Made by a program: the position numbers and the translations under genes. The notes under the pieces were generated by a model. The model ran no database searches. It had not been told where the DNA came from and saw only the letters and a list, made by a program, of their open reading frames with translations. DNA of 64,000 bases from Halorubrum sp. BOL3-1 (GTDB taxonomy: Archaea > Halobacteriota > Halobacteria > Halobacteriales > Haloferacaceae). Location of the stretch: positions 3,162,001 to 3,226,000 of the forward strand of contig NZ_CP034692.1 in assembly GCF_004114375.1 (NCBI RefSeq), written 5' to 3'. Of this stretch, positions 54,778 to 64,000 are shown piece by piece; the stretch's first letter is position 1, and the number at the start of each line of letters is the position of its first letter.

Positions 54778-55095
54778 TCAGATCGTCTCTCGTGATAGTT
54801 CGTTGCGTTCCAGTTCAGGGTCTGTGATCCGGAGGCTGCCGTCAGCCTCGTAGAGCCATCTCGAGTTCAACAGGTGATCAACCGCGTACTCTGTGTCAGA
54901 AGGCTCGTCAAGAAATTTCCCGTGGGCAAGCAGTTCCTCACGCGCACGATCGCAAGGGAGCCCCTCACCACTCGCGTCCGCAATTTCAACCGACAGGATC
55001 TGGTATCCTCGTTTGACCCAGTCGGCCAATGGTCGTGGTTCATTCGACACATGGTTTTTCACGCTCTGGTCACCAATAGACCCCGGTTCGTTCAC
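54778..55095 (-). CDS. Hypothetical haloarchaeal protein
   Basis: The 105-residue acidic protein contains WVKRGYQILSVEIADASGEG, REELLAHGKFLDEPSDTEYA and VDHLLNSRWLYEADGSLRIT. The last part resembles a winged-helix segment with a beta-wing, so a DNA-binding or adaptor role is conceivable. I do not recognise a family. Confidence 0.5.
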   Translation of the reverse strand: MNEPGSIGDQSVKNHVSNEPRPLADWVKRGYQILSVEIADASGEGLPCDRAREELLAHGKFLDEPSDTEYAVDHLLNSRWLYEADGSLRITDPELERNELSRETI

Positions 55096-55194
55096 TATTA
55101 GTGTTAATCTCCCGTAATATCTCTGACGTATAAATGATAATCAGTACCTCACAAAGCATCCTCGGATAGCTGTTTCTGAAGCCTGAGTTCTATA

Positions 55195-55680
55195 TCAGAG
55201 CGGTTGTACTGACAGTCTCGACGAGAGAATCTTGAACGAATCAACGGAGAGCTGTCGCTGTCGGCGTCGGTGCCGCCGACGCGACAGCGTCGCCACTCCC
55301 GCTAGAGGCTGTCTGGGTGCCGATGACCGGTTGAAACGGTCGTCCGGTGGCCGGTTTGCGGGGACGGCCCGACGCACCGCGAGGGCCGTCCACGTTGCCC
55401 GTCGGATCATGTTGATGAACTCTTTGAACGACCACTTCCAGAGGCGACGCCCGCTTCGGCGGGGCGTCGCCACGTATTCCCAGTGTAAATATCGCCAGAC
55501 ATTTTGTAACAGTAAGCTCACCACAACGTACAACAGCCGTACGACCGGATTTTGTGTCGAGGTCGTCGCAATACTTTTGCCGGAGAGTCGGTAGCTGGCA
55601 TCGATACCGAAACGTTTCGCGTAGTGGTATCGAGCGTCTCGTAGTAAGTTGCTCCGTTGAACGCCGACGCCGTCTGCGGA
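55195..55680 (-). pseudogene. ISH3-family transposase, C-terminal remnant
   Basis: RDARYHYAKRFGIDASYRLS, VRLLYVVVSLLLQNVWRYLH and RRATWTALAVRRAVPANRPP are the C-terminal third of ISH3-type transposases. The N-terminal two thirds are missing and the frame is truncated against the next IS remnant, so the copy is inert. Confidence 0.85.
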
Positions 55681-55721
55681 TTGTATCGCTGATTTCACGG
55701 ATATGGACGCCGTCTGGCGAT

Positions 55722-56584
55722 ATGGAGCGTCTCAATACCCTCCCACAGACGTTTCGAGACCTTTTCACGAACCACGTAGAGGAACCGGACGTACCCGCTG
55801 TTGCCGACGGCGACAACGGGTACGCCAAGTCCACGATGATCGCGCTTCTTTTACTCAAAGAGGAGATCAACAAGCCGCTTCGGAAACTCGAAGACTATCT
55901 CAACGAGGTGCCGGGAATTCTCGGTGTGTTTGATTTTGATGAATCTCCTGATCACACATCTTTCAGCGTGTGGGACGATGAATCCCCGATGAAAGAACTG
56001 CGCCGCCTGCTCCGCCGAGGCGCGGAGCAGGTGGGGCTCTCGGGCACTGCGTCGATCGACGCCAGCGGCTTTCAGCGTGATCAAGCCAGTTCGCACTACC
56101 GGAATCGGGTCGGCTACTCGTTCAACGCGATGAAAACGACGCTGCTCGTCGACACGGAGTCACTCGATATCATAGATGCTCATTTCACGATAAAAAAACT
56201 TACGGCGGCCATATTGGGTTATAGGTCTTTCGGCGGAACGCCGAAGACCTGTAAGCGTTGCTAGCCGATAAGATGTACTCGTGGAGTGATCTCCGTGAAG
56301 CCTGTCGTGACGCGTCTACGCGACCAGTGATCAAACACTGCGAGCAAAACGCGCTCAAGAAAGCTCATAACGCCAGAATTGACGATGATGTCTACATTCA
56401 ATGGTCAATGAGTGAGACCGTGTTTGCGATGCTGAAAGACAACGGCGACGAGACCCGCTCTCGGAGCTGGCACGGCCAGTTCCGGGAGCTCACACGGAAG
56501 TGTATCGTATATAACCTCGCGCAGGCGGCGAGCCTTAATTCGCCGCCTGCTCTCCTTCTCCGAATGTATTCGGGAGAGCACTGA
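55722..56584 (+). pseudogene. IS5-like transposase, internally broken
   Basis: MERLNTLPQTFRDLFTNHVE, GTASIDASGFQRDQASSHYR (first Asp) and LLVDTESLDIIDAHFT are followed by a scrambled stretch of about 80 bp. MYSWSDLREACRDASTRPVI and WSMSETVFAMLKDNGDETRS (catalytic Glu) then resume in another frame. Frame loss at 56200-56270 removes the second Asp region. It differs from the IS5-type copies elsewhere in the window. Confidence 0.8.
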
Positions 56585-56965
56585 GCACCGCTCACCTCCC
56601 ACGGCTCCAAGCCGCTTGACAGGTGTCGGCGCCGCGTCACCAGCGCGAACCCAGATATTCCACGTATGGCTCTTGCCTAACCGGTCGCGTTAAGTTAGTG
56701 GGGAGTTCGGTCGCAATCTTGCGATTTGAAGCAAACCTATGACGAGATCTCGTTCAGAACTGATCCACTGAACAGCCGGTTTTTGACGACCTCTGCGAAA
56801 TTATTGCTTCTCTAATTATTATGAGGGGATAAACAGTGTATCATCGATTGAGTCGATCAGCTCGCTGCCCGCGAATTCTGCTTAACTTAACGCGACCGCC
56901 TAACCCGGGAAAACAACTATTCGACCGCCGACATTGTCACCAGTTACCGTGTGAGATTAAAGCTT
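56585..56965. other. Intergenic stretch
   Basis: I see no gene in this 380-bp stretch between the IS remnant and the kinase 3' end. Confidence 0.4.
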
Positions 56966-59740
56966 TTATACGGCAAACTCGATACCGGTGATCTCAAACC
57001 GTGCTCCGCCGGTCTCATCCTCAGTAACACAGATATCCCAGCCATGTGCCTTGGCAACCTCTTTGGCGATGTTGAGCCCGAAACCCGTACCGTCGTTGGT
57101 GGTCGAATAGCCCGCCTCAAATACCTGTTCTCGCTTCTCTTCTGGGATGCCGGGGCCGTTATCCGCAATATAAAAACCGTCGTCGAGGCCGCCGACCGTG
57201 ATGGTTATATCGTCGCCTCCGTGTTCGACCGCATTTCGGATCAGGTTCTCCAGTAGCTGCTGGAATCGGCTACTATCGGCGCGAATCGTCCGGTCGGTCT
57301 CGGTTACGAGTGTCGCGTTGTTCGTCTCAACGTTCTGCCAGCACCCTTCAACCGTCTCGGATAGACCAACCGATTCGGTCTCGCTGACTGTCTCGCCTTC
57401 ACGGGCGAGCGTGAGCAAGTCATCGATCAACGTGAGGCTCCGGTCCACGGCACTAGCTGCGTCGTCCAAATGTTCGCTGTCGCAGTCCTCGCGAGCCAGC
57501 TCTAGCCGACCCTCCACGACGTTCAGTGGATTCCGGAGATCGTGGGAGACGACATTAGAGAACTCGTTGAGGCGCTCGTTCTGGCGTTCCAACTCCTGCT
57601 CTCGCTGCTTGCGGTCGGAGATATCGCGCCCGACGCCGATAAGACCGATTACGTCCCCCTCCAAACCGGTGAGTCGGTCTCCAGTGAACTCGTAGGGGAT
57701 CCGCTCACCGTCAGCTGTCAAGATATCAGCCTCCACGATGGCTTCTCCCGTTGAAATCGTCTCCTCAATGGCGTTGGCAACCGTCTCCTGCTCGTCTTCG
57801 GGGAATAATTCGGTCGCGTACATCTCTGCGAGTTCGTCACGCGGGTAGCCAGTCACTCTCGAAGCTCGATGATTCCACCGCCGAAGATTACCATCTACTC
57901 CGATCACGTAGAACATGTCGCTAAGAGTGTCGAGAGCCTGCTCGATGAACGCCTGTTCTTTTTTGAGTTCGCGTTCATGCTCAACCGCATCAAGTGCAGT
58001 CGTCATGTGAGTGGCAACTATCTTTGCGAGGGACACGTCCGTCTCGTCGAAGGCGTCCGGCTCGGATGAGCCGATAACGAGGACCCCATGATCGGCGAGG
58101 GGGAAGATAATCTCACTCCGAATGTCTGTATCGGGGTTGAGGCAGTCGGCTGCGGTCGAGATATCCCTATAAATTTGTGGCTCTCCCGTCTCGAAGGCCC
58201 TTCCTGCGATTCCTTCGCCGGGCGTAAATATCGGCGGTTCACCAACGATTTCTTCAGCCTGTTCAGTCCACGCGATGGGTACCAGTCCCTCTTCCTCCTC
58301 GTCATAGAGGTGAACGCCATTATTCGGCATGTCGAGGATTTCGGTGACTGCCTCGGTTGCGATGTCAGCGACCGTCTCGGGCGCCGTCGCTTCCATGAGT
58401 TCGTTCGTTGCCTGATGGAGCTTCGTGATGGCCCGTTCGCGCTCGCTCCGCTCAGAGATATCCGTATAACACGCATACAACCCATCAGCACGGCTATCGT
58501 CAAGCCCATAGGGAATCATTTGGAGCAGGAAGGTACGGGGGCCATCAGCCGTAATTCGGTCTACCTCTGCGACGAACGTGTTGCCGGTATTCGCCCGCTC
58601 TCGGAACTCCTCGTGCCTGTTCAGGTCCTTCTCGGGAACGAGAAATTCGGATGGATCCTTACCGACAACCGCTTCGGTGTCGTAGTTGAACACTTCCTCA
58701 AAGGCGTTGTTGACGGCGGTCACGATGTGAGTATCGCCTCCGTCACGAATCTCGGCAGCGACCATCGGACCGGGGGCATTTTCGAAGAGTGCCCGTCGTT
58801 GATCGCGTTCTGTACGAAGTTGGTCTTGGACTTCGATGGAGTGGAACGCATGGGCGATGTCGTCTCCGATTTCGGCCAGCAGGTTGCGTTCGTCTTCATC
58901 GAACGCATTTGGTTGCTCGGCGTAGACGCCGAGTACTCCGTAGAATGTGTCTTCGTATTCGAGTGGGACGGCAGCGAGTGACTGGTAGCCACGTTCGAGT
59001 GCGTCTTCACGCCACGGTTCGAAATCGGGGTCCTGTTGTACGTTTTGGGAGACCGCGATACGTCTCTCTTGTAGTGCCGTGCCACCCGGACCCTGGCCGG
59101 TCTCGGTATCGTCGGCAGTGACAGTGATGTCGTCAAGATAGTCTTTACCGATGCCCGCCCACGCCCGCGGTTCGAGACGTTGGGTCTTGGAATCCATCTC
59201 GCCAATCCATGTAAACAGATACGGCTCAGATTCGCTGATGATCTCACAAACACGGGCTTCGGCATTCGAACGGGACTTCGAACGTATAAGCGCTTGATTT
59301 ATTTCACTACGAATGGTGCGGATACGCCAGAGATTCACCGCGCGTCGAGAAGAGCGATACTGGTTGATGGCGTTGGTGATCCGGTTTGCAAGAAGTTCGT
59401 ACTGTTCGGTCCCGGAGCCTTTCTGAAGGTAATCGGTAGCACCAGCGGTGATCGCATCGCTGGCGACTTCCTCGCTACCCTTGCCCGTATAGAGAATGAA
59501 CGGCAGGTCAGGATAGTCCTCACGAACGGCCTCAAGAAACTCGATGCCATCTTGACCCGGCATATCATAATCGGAGACGATACAGTCGTACTCGTCAGCG
59601 GCGAGCTGATCAAGTCCGTCGCTAGCGCTCGTTGCGGTACCTACCTGAAACTGCTCGTTTTTACGTTCGAGGAACGTTGTAACTAGCTCTATAAAATCCG
59701 GCTCGTCATCAACGTGGAGAATCCGGACTTCATTTACCAT
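56966..59740 (-). CDS. Large hybrid kinase: receiver, GAF, PAS, GAF, PAS, HisKA and HATPase
   Basis: In this 924-residue protein the receiver spans 1-125, with Asp 57 in CIVSDYDMPGQDGIEFL and YTGKGSEEVASDA. GAF 1 is at about 145-300 (YQSLAAVPLEYEDTFYGVLG) and a PAS at about 315-435. GAF 2 lies at about 440-590 (VHLYDEEEEGLVPIAWTEQ) and the second PAS at about 600-720. The H-box SNVVSHDLRNPLNVVEG is near 735, with N-box LIRNAVEHGG and G-boxes NGPGIP and GTGFGLNIAKEV. It is soluble. Its C terminus closely matches the scrap at 38755, indicating duplication of kinases on this replicon. Signals and partners are unknown. Confidence 0.92.
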   Translation of the reverse strand: MVNEVRILHVDDEPDFIELVTTFLERKNEQFQVGTATSASDGLDQLAADEYDCIVSDYDMPGQDGIEFLEAVREDYPDLPFILYTGKGSEEVASDAITAGATDYLQKGSGTEQYELLANRITNAINQYRSSRRAVNLWRIRTIRSEINQALIRSKSRSNAEARVCEIISESEPYLFTWIGEMDSKTQRLEPRAWAGIGKDYLDDITVTADDTETGQGPGGTALQERRIAVSQNVQQDPDFEPWREDALERGYQSLAAVPLEYEDTFYGVLGVYAEQPNAFDEDERNLLAEIGDDIAHAFHSIEVQDQLRTERDQRRALFENAPGPMVAAEIRDGGDTHIVTAVNNAFEEVFNYDTEAVVGKDPSEFLVPEKDLNRHEEFRERANTGNTFVAEVDRITADGPRTFLLQMIPYGLDDSRADGLYACYTDISERSERERAITKLHQATNELMEATAPETVADIATEAVTEILDMPNNGVHLYDEEEEGLVPIAWTEQAEEIVGEPPIFTPGEGIAGRAFETGEPQIYRDISTAADCLNPDTDIRSEIIFPLADHGVLVIGSSEPDAFDETDVSLAKIVATHMTTALDAVEHERELKKEQAFIEQALDTLSDMFYVIGVDGNLRRWNHRASRVTGYPRDELAEMYATELFPEDEQETVANAIEETISTGEAIVEADILTADGERIPYEFTGDRLTGLEGDVIGLIGVGRDISDRKQREQELERQNERLNEFSNVVSHDLRNPLNVVEGRLELAREDCDSEHLDDAASAVDRSLTLIDDLLTLAREGETVSETESVGLSETVEGCWQNVETNNATLVTETDRTIRADSSRFQQLLENLIRNAVEHGGDDITITVGGLDDGFYIADNGPGIPEEKREQVFEAGYSTTNDGTGFGLNIAKEVAKAHGWDICVTEDETGGARFEITGIEFAV

Positions 59741-60239
59741 AATATTGCGGAAGAGTTCCAGTACAAAAACCTAGTGGTTGTGGTACGATTACAGTCGGCA
59801 TGTAGTAGGCAGTTACTGATAGGAATTAGGCGGACGCTCTTCTGGCGAAGATTGTTGATACAGCCCAGTTGAACTCGAAGTGAGTACTAAACTCAACAGA
59901 GATCGGTTTACAAGACCATTCTCGAACCGAAGACAAATTCTTCAAACCGCAAGAAGGCAAGCTATCAACAATCTCCTACACATGAGAGTATATATAATAG
60001 GTCATTGTCTGATGAAATAATAATTGTGGGACCTTTGCTCTGCACTGAGCAATTGAGTGTGTGGAACTATCAATTACAGAGAATTTCAACAGAGCCTCGT
60101 ATCGGAAAGTCGCTTAGAATCCACTCTGTTCTTTGCCTTACGGTAGGCTGGACCCCCCAGTAGAGATTACAAATCACGATGGCTCTTACCGAACTCAGTG
60201 AAACAGCGTGAGTATCACGGCGTCCCGCGGAATGCGTTC
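59741..60239. other. Intergenic stretch
   Basis: This is mixed A/T-rich sequence upstream of the IS1595-like remnant. No gene or clear repeat is supported. Confidence 0.4.
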
Positions 60240-60590
60240 GCGTGAACAACCAAACCGCATTCGGCGGGACGCTTCAGCATCTTGTTGAGCCCACATCGAT
60301 AGCGTTGCGGCCAGAGCCGCTCGATGAAGAAATCGAGCGGCGCTGTAAACACGCTTGGAAAGGAGCTCCATGCCCTTGTGGTAAAACCGCCATCAGCGCT
60401 GGGGACGACAGTCCCGACTGTGGTGTTCTAACTGCCGATATACTTTCACCTACACCCGCAACACACCTTTCCAAGGACGAACACTCACGCCAGGAGAAAT
60501 TATCATCGCCTTCGTCCTCTACGCAGATACGCTGCTCAGCATCAACCAGATCGCTCAGCTCTTCGAGGCGGTTTACGATACTGTTCATAC

Positions 60591-61519
60591 TGCTCTGTTG
60601 AAGAGCGATCTTATTAGCCGATATCACCGGTTTAGAAGGGTGAAGCCGAGAAAATCGAACCTACCATGGAGATCGACATCCTCGACTTCATTGAGCAGTG
60701 TCGTGACCTAGCTAAACAAGCGTTAGGGAAGCACGCGGGCGAGCCCGCCAGCGGCGGGTTCGCCCGCTGGGTTCACGTCGTTTTACACTGTTTTCGGGTC
60801 GAAGACGAGCGCAGCTACCGTGAAACGCCGAATCGGCTGAAGTACATGGCCGAGGTTCGTGATGCGCTCAACTTAGATCAGGACGATCTCCCCGATCATA
60901 CGACGATCTACAAGTCGTTTGATCGGCTGAAAATGTGGGTGTGGCGGGCGCTGCTGCGCGTTTCCGCGCAGCAGCACCCGCAGTCTGGCCACGCTGCGCT
61001 CGACAGCACGTTTTTCGACCGCCGACGTGCGTCATCGTACTTCCGCCAGCGGGCAGGACGAACAATACAGACGCTCAAAGCGACGACATTGACTGATGTG
61101 GAATCACTTGCTGTTCTCGATGTTCACATCGCAGCACGGTGGAAGCATGATACAAAGACCGGACCGCAGGTCGTCCGCCGAAACGCGGACGACCTGCAGT
61201 CCGTCGCCGCCGATAACGGCTTCCAAGACTGGCATACCGAGTACGAAATCGCCGCACATGACGTTGAGTACCTCGTCCACTACCGTGGTTCGTCAGCGAA
61301 AGCAGCTGCGAACAACGCGCTCAACCGAGCAAACGGCTACGCTCAGCGGTGGATGGCCGAAACATCCTACTCGACAACGAAGCGCTCGCTCGGCGATGCC
61401 GTGCGAGCGCTGAGCTGGTATCGACAGTTCCGTGAAATTGTCCTGATGTTCGCCATCAGCAACATAGAACCACTGTGTGAGTCGCTGTAACCGTGACTCA
61501 ACGTCTATTCAACAGAGCA
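60591..61519 (+). mobile_element. Intact IS5-type insertion sequence with duplication GTTCATAC
   Basis: This 929-bp element appears identical to the one at 43142-44070. GTTCATAC flanks both sides (60583-60590, 61520-61527). It is inserted inside the IS1595-like transposase gene directly after the codons for DTVHT. Confidence 0.93.
60666..61490 (+). CDS. IS5-type transposase, second identical copy
   Basis: The 274-residue product is identical to the protein encoded at 43217-44041, with the same DDE residues (LDSTFFD, AADNGF, AETSYST). It is a probable active source of transposase for both IS and MITE copies. Confidence 0.92.
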   Translation: MEIDILDFIEQCRDLAKQALGKHAGEPASGGFARWVHVVLHCFRVEDERSYRETPNRLKYMAEVRDALNLDQDDLPDHTTIYKSFDRLKMWVWRALLRVSAQQHPQSGHAALDSTFFDRRRASSYFRQRAGRTIQTLKATTLTDVESLAVLDVHIAARWKHDTKTGPQVVRRNADDLQSVAADNGFQDWHTEYEIAAHDVEYLVHYRGSSAKAAANNALNRANGYAQRWMAETSYSTTKRSLGDAVRALSWYRQFREIVLMFAISNIEPLCESL

Positions 61520-62169
61520 GTTCATACGGCTATCCACGAGGTGGAAGCCGCTTTTGAGCGCGGCTTCCACCTCGTCTGGACACATCTCCAAGAGAATGGC
61601 GACAGCCCTACCCAGACCGACGAAACCGGTCAGAAGTGTTCTGGCTTCAAATGACAGACGCCGCCGCGGGACGGTTTTTCCCGCAGTGGCGACGGTAATC
61701 CAGACCGATCACGCTGGGAAGGTGCGCCAGGCGATACGATGACGCTTGTTGGGGCTTGCCGAGACACACTCCGTGTGATTCGTGCTGAAATGGCGTAAAG
61801 CCTGATGAACTGAGACAGACACTTGACGAGGTAGAGGTCCTCTCTGGGAAGATTGACGAACTGTGACACGACGGGTGGCGCGGATACGCGCCACTCGTCC
61901 ATGACAACGAGAAGGTCGTCCCACACTCAGAAGAGTTTGTCACTGATGAGGGCGTTCACGTCGATCAAGTCGAATCCCACTGGTCACTGTGAATCCTTGG
62001 CTACAGAAGTTTCGCGGTCTCTCGAAGCCCGGACTGGAGTAGTCCGTCCGAACCTACGGGTTCGTACGGACGCTAAACCTTGCTGGAGTACCATTGAGCG
62101 GGCTTATTGACTGCTTCGCGGTCAACGTGTTTCGCTGATTTTTGTAAGAGCCCTCATAAAAAGGCCGGG

Positions 62170-62573
62170 TTAGCTTTTGACAGCGGGAGCCGAGGTCTCG
62201 GACTGCTCGTATTTGTTTTTGAATTCCTGAATAAGTTGGCCCATCATAGCATACCGGTCGTTGAGCATCCGCTACATCTCGTCGGTGATATTCGACGGGT
62301 CAGTCGGCGAGTAGACGTGGTAGTAGCCACCTTGGTCGTAATTGGTCTGCTCTTTCTCGATGAGCCCCATCTGGAGCAGGCGCTGGACGGTTCGGTACGC
62401 AGTCGAGCGCTCTCGATCCACACGCTCGGCAAGTTGATCAACGGTCAGCGGTTCTTCTGCCTCAACGAGCGCCTGGAAGGACTCTCTGTCGAGGTCGTTG
62501 AGCCCGTGGAAGCATTCCAGCAGCCCCTCACTCCCCATTCTTGACGAAGCTGTTCAGCCATCGAATCTGGCAT
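62170..62573 (-). pseudogene. TrmB/MarR-like regulator beside the TauE gene, two lesions
   Basis: MPDSMAEQLRQE starts the gene. A one-base shift in a G-run near 62535 follows, then SEGLLECFHGLNDLDRESFQ, EPLTVDQLAERVDRERSTAY and GGYYHVYSPTDPSNITDEM. An in-frame TAG at about 62270 is where Gln would be expected. Beyond it RMLNDRYAMMGQLIQEFKNK runs to TAA at 62170. The helix-turn-helix core is intact between the lesions and could be expressed from 62538 as an 88-residue protein. It is next to the TauE/SafE exporter it presumably controlled. Confidence 0.7.
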
Positions 62574-62693
62574 TGTAATCAAGACTGTGTAGGTCCGTCG
62601 TTGTTAAAATATTTTTGTACGGGTTGTACAATTTTGTGGTGGACCGCGTGAGCGTGAAAGAACAGCACAAAGGCAGCTATCCGGCTAGAATAA

Positions 62694-63761
62694 TCAGTCT
62701 GCGGCTGTAGCCGTCTGGCGACGCGTCTTGCGGAGCGAAGTGATCGTCGTGTAGAGGATCGCGAAGGCGACGACGACTGCCGCCCCGATGACGAGTACTA
62801 GCCCGATAAGTTCGAGCGTCGGGTTACCGATGTAGGACCCGATTTCGCCGATACCTACCGCAATGGCACCAATTACGAGCATCCCACCGAAGTAGATTTT
62901 GATACCGTCAGCGTCGACAACGGCGGTCGCAGCTGATCCGATACGCGCGCCAAGTGCGCTCCCGAACAGTAGTGGAGCGACGATACCAAGGTCTACACCG
63001 CCACCCTGTCCATAGAGGTAACTCCCGAGACCACCGGAGAAGACGATCTCGAAGAGGTCAGTACCGACAGCGACGGGCACCGGAACGCCAATGGCATAAA
63101 TCATCGCCGGCATCCGAATAAAGCCGCCACCGACACCAAGGAAGCCCGACAAAATGCCGGTTGAGAAGGCAACAGCGGTAATAACCCACACGGAAACGCG
63201 GACATCGCCACGGAGTGTTACCATCGGCGGGATTCGAATGGTCCGTTGGACCTTTTTGGCAATTTCGGGAACTTCATACTCGGTGAGATCCTGGTCGGTC
63301 GCTTCGTGGTCAACACCACTCCCACCATCACCGTTTAACGCATCACGGGTCACCATTGCGCCGACACCGCCGAGCAGTACGACGTACGAGACACTGATGA
63401 TACCGCCAGCGAGCCCTAGTGACTCGAGGTAATAGACGCTGGCGCGACCGACTTCGATGCCGATTGTGGTCCCGGTGATCATGATCGCGCCAAGCTTGTA
63501 GTCGACCTGCCCGAGGTCGTGGTGTTTGAGGGTCGCGATGACTGCTGTCCCGAAGACGAACGCCATCCCACTACCGACTGCGACAGGCGCTGGATAGTCC
63601 AGCATAAGCAAGGCAGGGGTGACAAGGAACGACCCGCCCATGCCGAAGAATCCGAACAGGACGCCGACGACGAGTCCGAATCCAACGAACAGCGCCAACA
63701 TCTCGGGACTCGTCCCCAAGACCCCGCCCCCGTCCAGAAGGCTACTGAGCACTCGCATCAC
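62694..63761 (-). CDS. TauE/SafE-family sulfite/organosulfur exporter
   Basis: The 355-residue membrane protein has about eight to nine helices in two repeats. The family motifs are GFFGMGGSFLVTPALLML in the first half and ILSGFLGVGGGFIRMPAMIY in the second. A hydrophilic loop of about 60 residues separates the repeats. Family members move sulfite, sulfonates or related anions. Its start overlaps the end of a small membrane-protein gene by 20 bp, indicating coupled translation. An in-frame ATG three bases after the GTG is an alternative start. Confidence 0.87.
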   Translation of the reverse strand: MMRVLSSLLDGGGVLGTSPEMLALFVGFGLVVGVLFGFFGMGGSFLVTPALLMLDYPAPVAVGSGMAFVFGTAVIATLKHHDLGQVDYKLGAIMITGTTIGIEVGRASVYYLESLGLAGGIISVSYVVLLGGVGAMVTRDALNGDGGSGVDHEATDQDLTEYEVPEIAKKVQRTIRIPPMVTLRGDVRVSVWVITAVAFSTGILSGFLGVGGGFIRMPAMIYAIGVPVPVAVGTDLFEIVFSGGLGSYLYGQGGGVDLGIVAPLLFGSALGARIGSAATAVVDADGIKIYFGGMLVIGAIAVGIGEIGSYIGNPTLELIGLVLVIGAAVVVAFAILYTTITSLRKTRRQTATAAD

Positions 63762-63906
63762 CTTCGACTAGGAATTTCATGAGATAGGGCCCGAAGAGCC
63801 GTTCGAGACCACCGTAGCCAACGTACAGTACGATCGCTTCCAGTAGAATTGTCCCGATGAGCAAGGCTGTCTCCGGGTCCCACGTAGGTATCTCTAGTCC
63901 AGCCAT
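63742..63906 (-). CDS. Small single-helix membrane protein coupled to the TauE gene (DUF7512-like)
   Basis: The product has 54 residues when started at MAGLEIPTWDPETALLIGTI, with one hydrophobic helix followed by LERLFGPYLMKFL. Nineteen further codons upstream are possible but less likely by composition. The same small gene often precedes TauE genes in haloarchaea. A role as an accessory subunit is inferred. Confidence 0.6.
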   Translation of the reverse strand: MAGLEIPTWDPETALLIGTILLEAIVLYVGYGGLERLFGPYLMKFLVEGDASAQ

Positions 63907-64000
63907 CGATCCTGCCTCTGACTTTCGAATTCGGTAATTTGCTGTTGGCACATTTCTGCTCAATACCCTCTAGCTGCTTCGTGCCTATAACGGTTTTGGG

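Larger units (their letters stand above)
60242..62110 (+). mobile_element. Second IS1595-like element remnant, split by an intact IS5-type element
   Basis: Parts before the split read QTAFGGTLQHLVEPTSIALR, a C-rich zinc-ribbon region, and LYADTLLSINQIAQLFEAVY leading to DTVHTA. After the IS the gene continues HEVEAAFERGFHLVWTHLQE and, in various frames, LQKFRGLSKPGLE, GFVRTLNLAGVPL and DCFAVNVFR. Several frameshifts and stops show it was already decayed. The interrupting IS sits at the same codon as the MITE in the copy at 19966. Confidence 0.75.

Noticed and set aside
1-64000. tRNA, rRNA or CRISPR loci
   Set aside because: Reading both strands I found no convincing cloverleaf, rRNA segment or repeat-spacer array. 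A covariance-model scan would be needed to exclude small RNAs.

Overview
The window is from an extremely halophilic archaeon. The proteins are acidic, several are Tat (twin-arginine) lipoproteins, and haloarchaea-type families recur: Bat-like regulators, a CheF-type taxis protein, TFB, DUF-type zinc ribbons and ISH-type insertion sequences. A parA partition gene with phased 9-bp repeats, an integrase, about fifteen mobile-element copies and many decayed genes suggest a plasmid, megaplasmid or plasmid-derived island rather than core chromosome.

Layout. 0.4-8 kb: a Bat-type regulator, a glycosyltransferase/membrane-protein pair and a five-PAS histidine kinase. 8-16 kb: a Tat lipoprotein, an SPFH (stomatin/prohibitin) protein, transposase remnants, the parA operon with its repeat field, and an integrase. 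16-33.4 kb: two blocks of copper-handling and nitrous-oxide-reductase maturation genes. The first has a Cys-less NosL, a SafE-type membrane protein and a small membrane protein. The second has CcdA, a TlpA-like thioredoxin, Sco, SafE, a regulator and nosYFD plus NosL proteins. No nosZ is present. A nested insertion-sequence nest separates the blocks and a dead TnpB element interrupts the second. 33.7-38.5 kb: a ZIP metal transporter, an enolase-superfamily enzyme, and a thioredoxin/permease/ArsR operon. 39.2 kb: a heliorhodopsin gene. 40-44.5 kb: a rearranged zone of one IS5-type family and its 127-bp MITEs, where a selO gene has been cut and its 3' part inverted. 44.6-48.8 kb: a decayed TFB, two zinc-ribbon proteins and sufB; a SufU-like gene lies inside the inverted segment. 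49-60 kb: three receiver/PAS/GAF kinases and a CheF-receiver fusion. 60-64 kb: a second nested insertion-sequence nest and a TauE/SafE exporter beside a broken regulator.

The genes group into envelope copper delivery and thiol redox (Sco, CcdA, TlpA, NosL/D/F/Y, SafE), Fe-S assembly (SufB, SufU), metal and metalloid transport (ZIP, ArsP-like), and sensing (kinases, CheF-receiver, heliorhodopsin). Three observations stand out. The selO gene can be reassembled base-for-base across an inversion breakpoint lying at an 8-bp target duplication. The 9-bp periodic repeats flank parA and continue inside its partner gene. A CheF-receiver fusion is divergent from a kinase whose own receiver has lost the phospho-acceptor aspartate.
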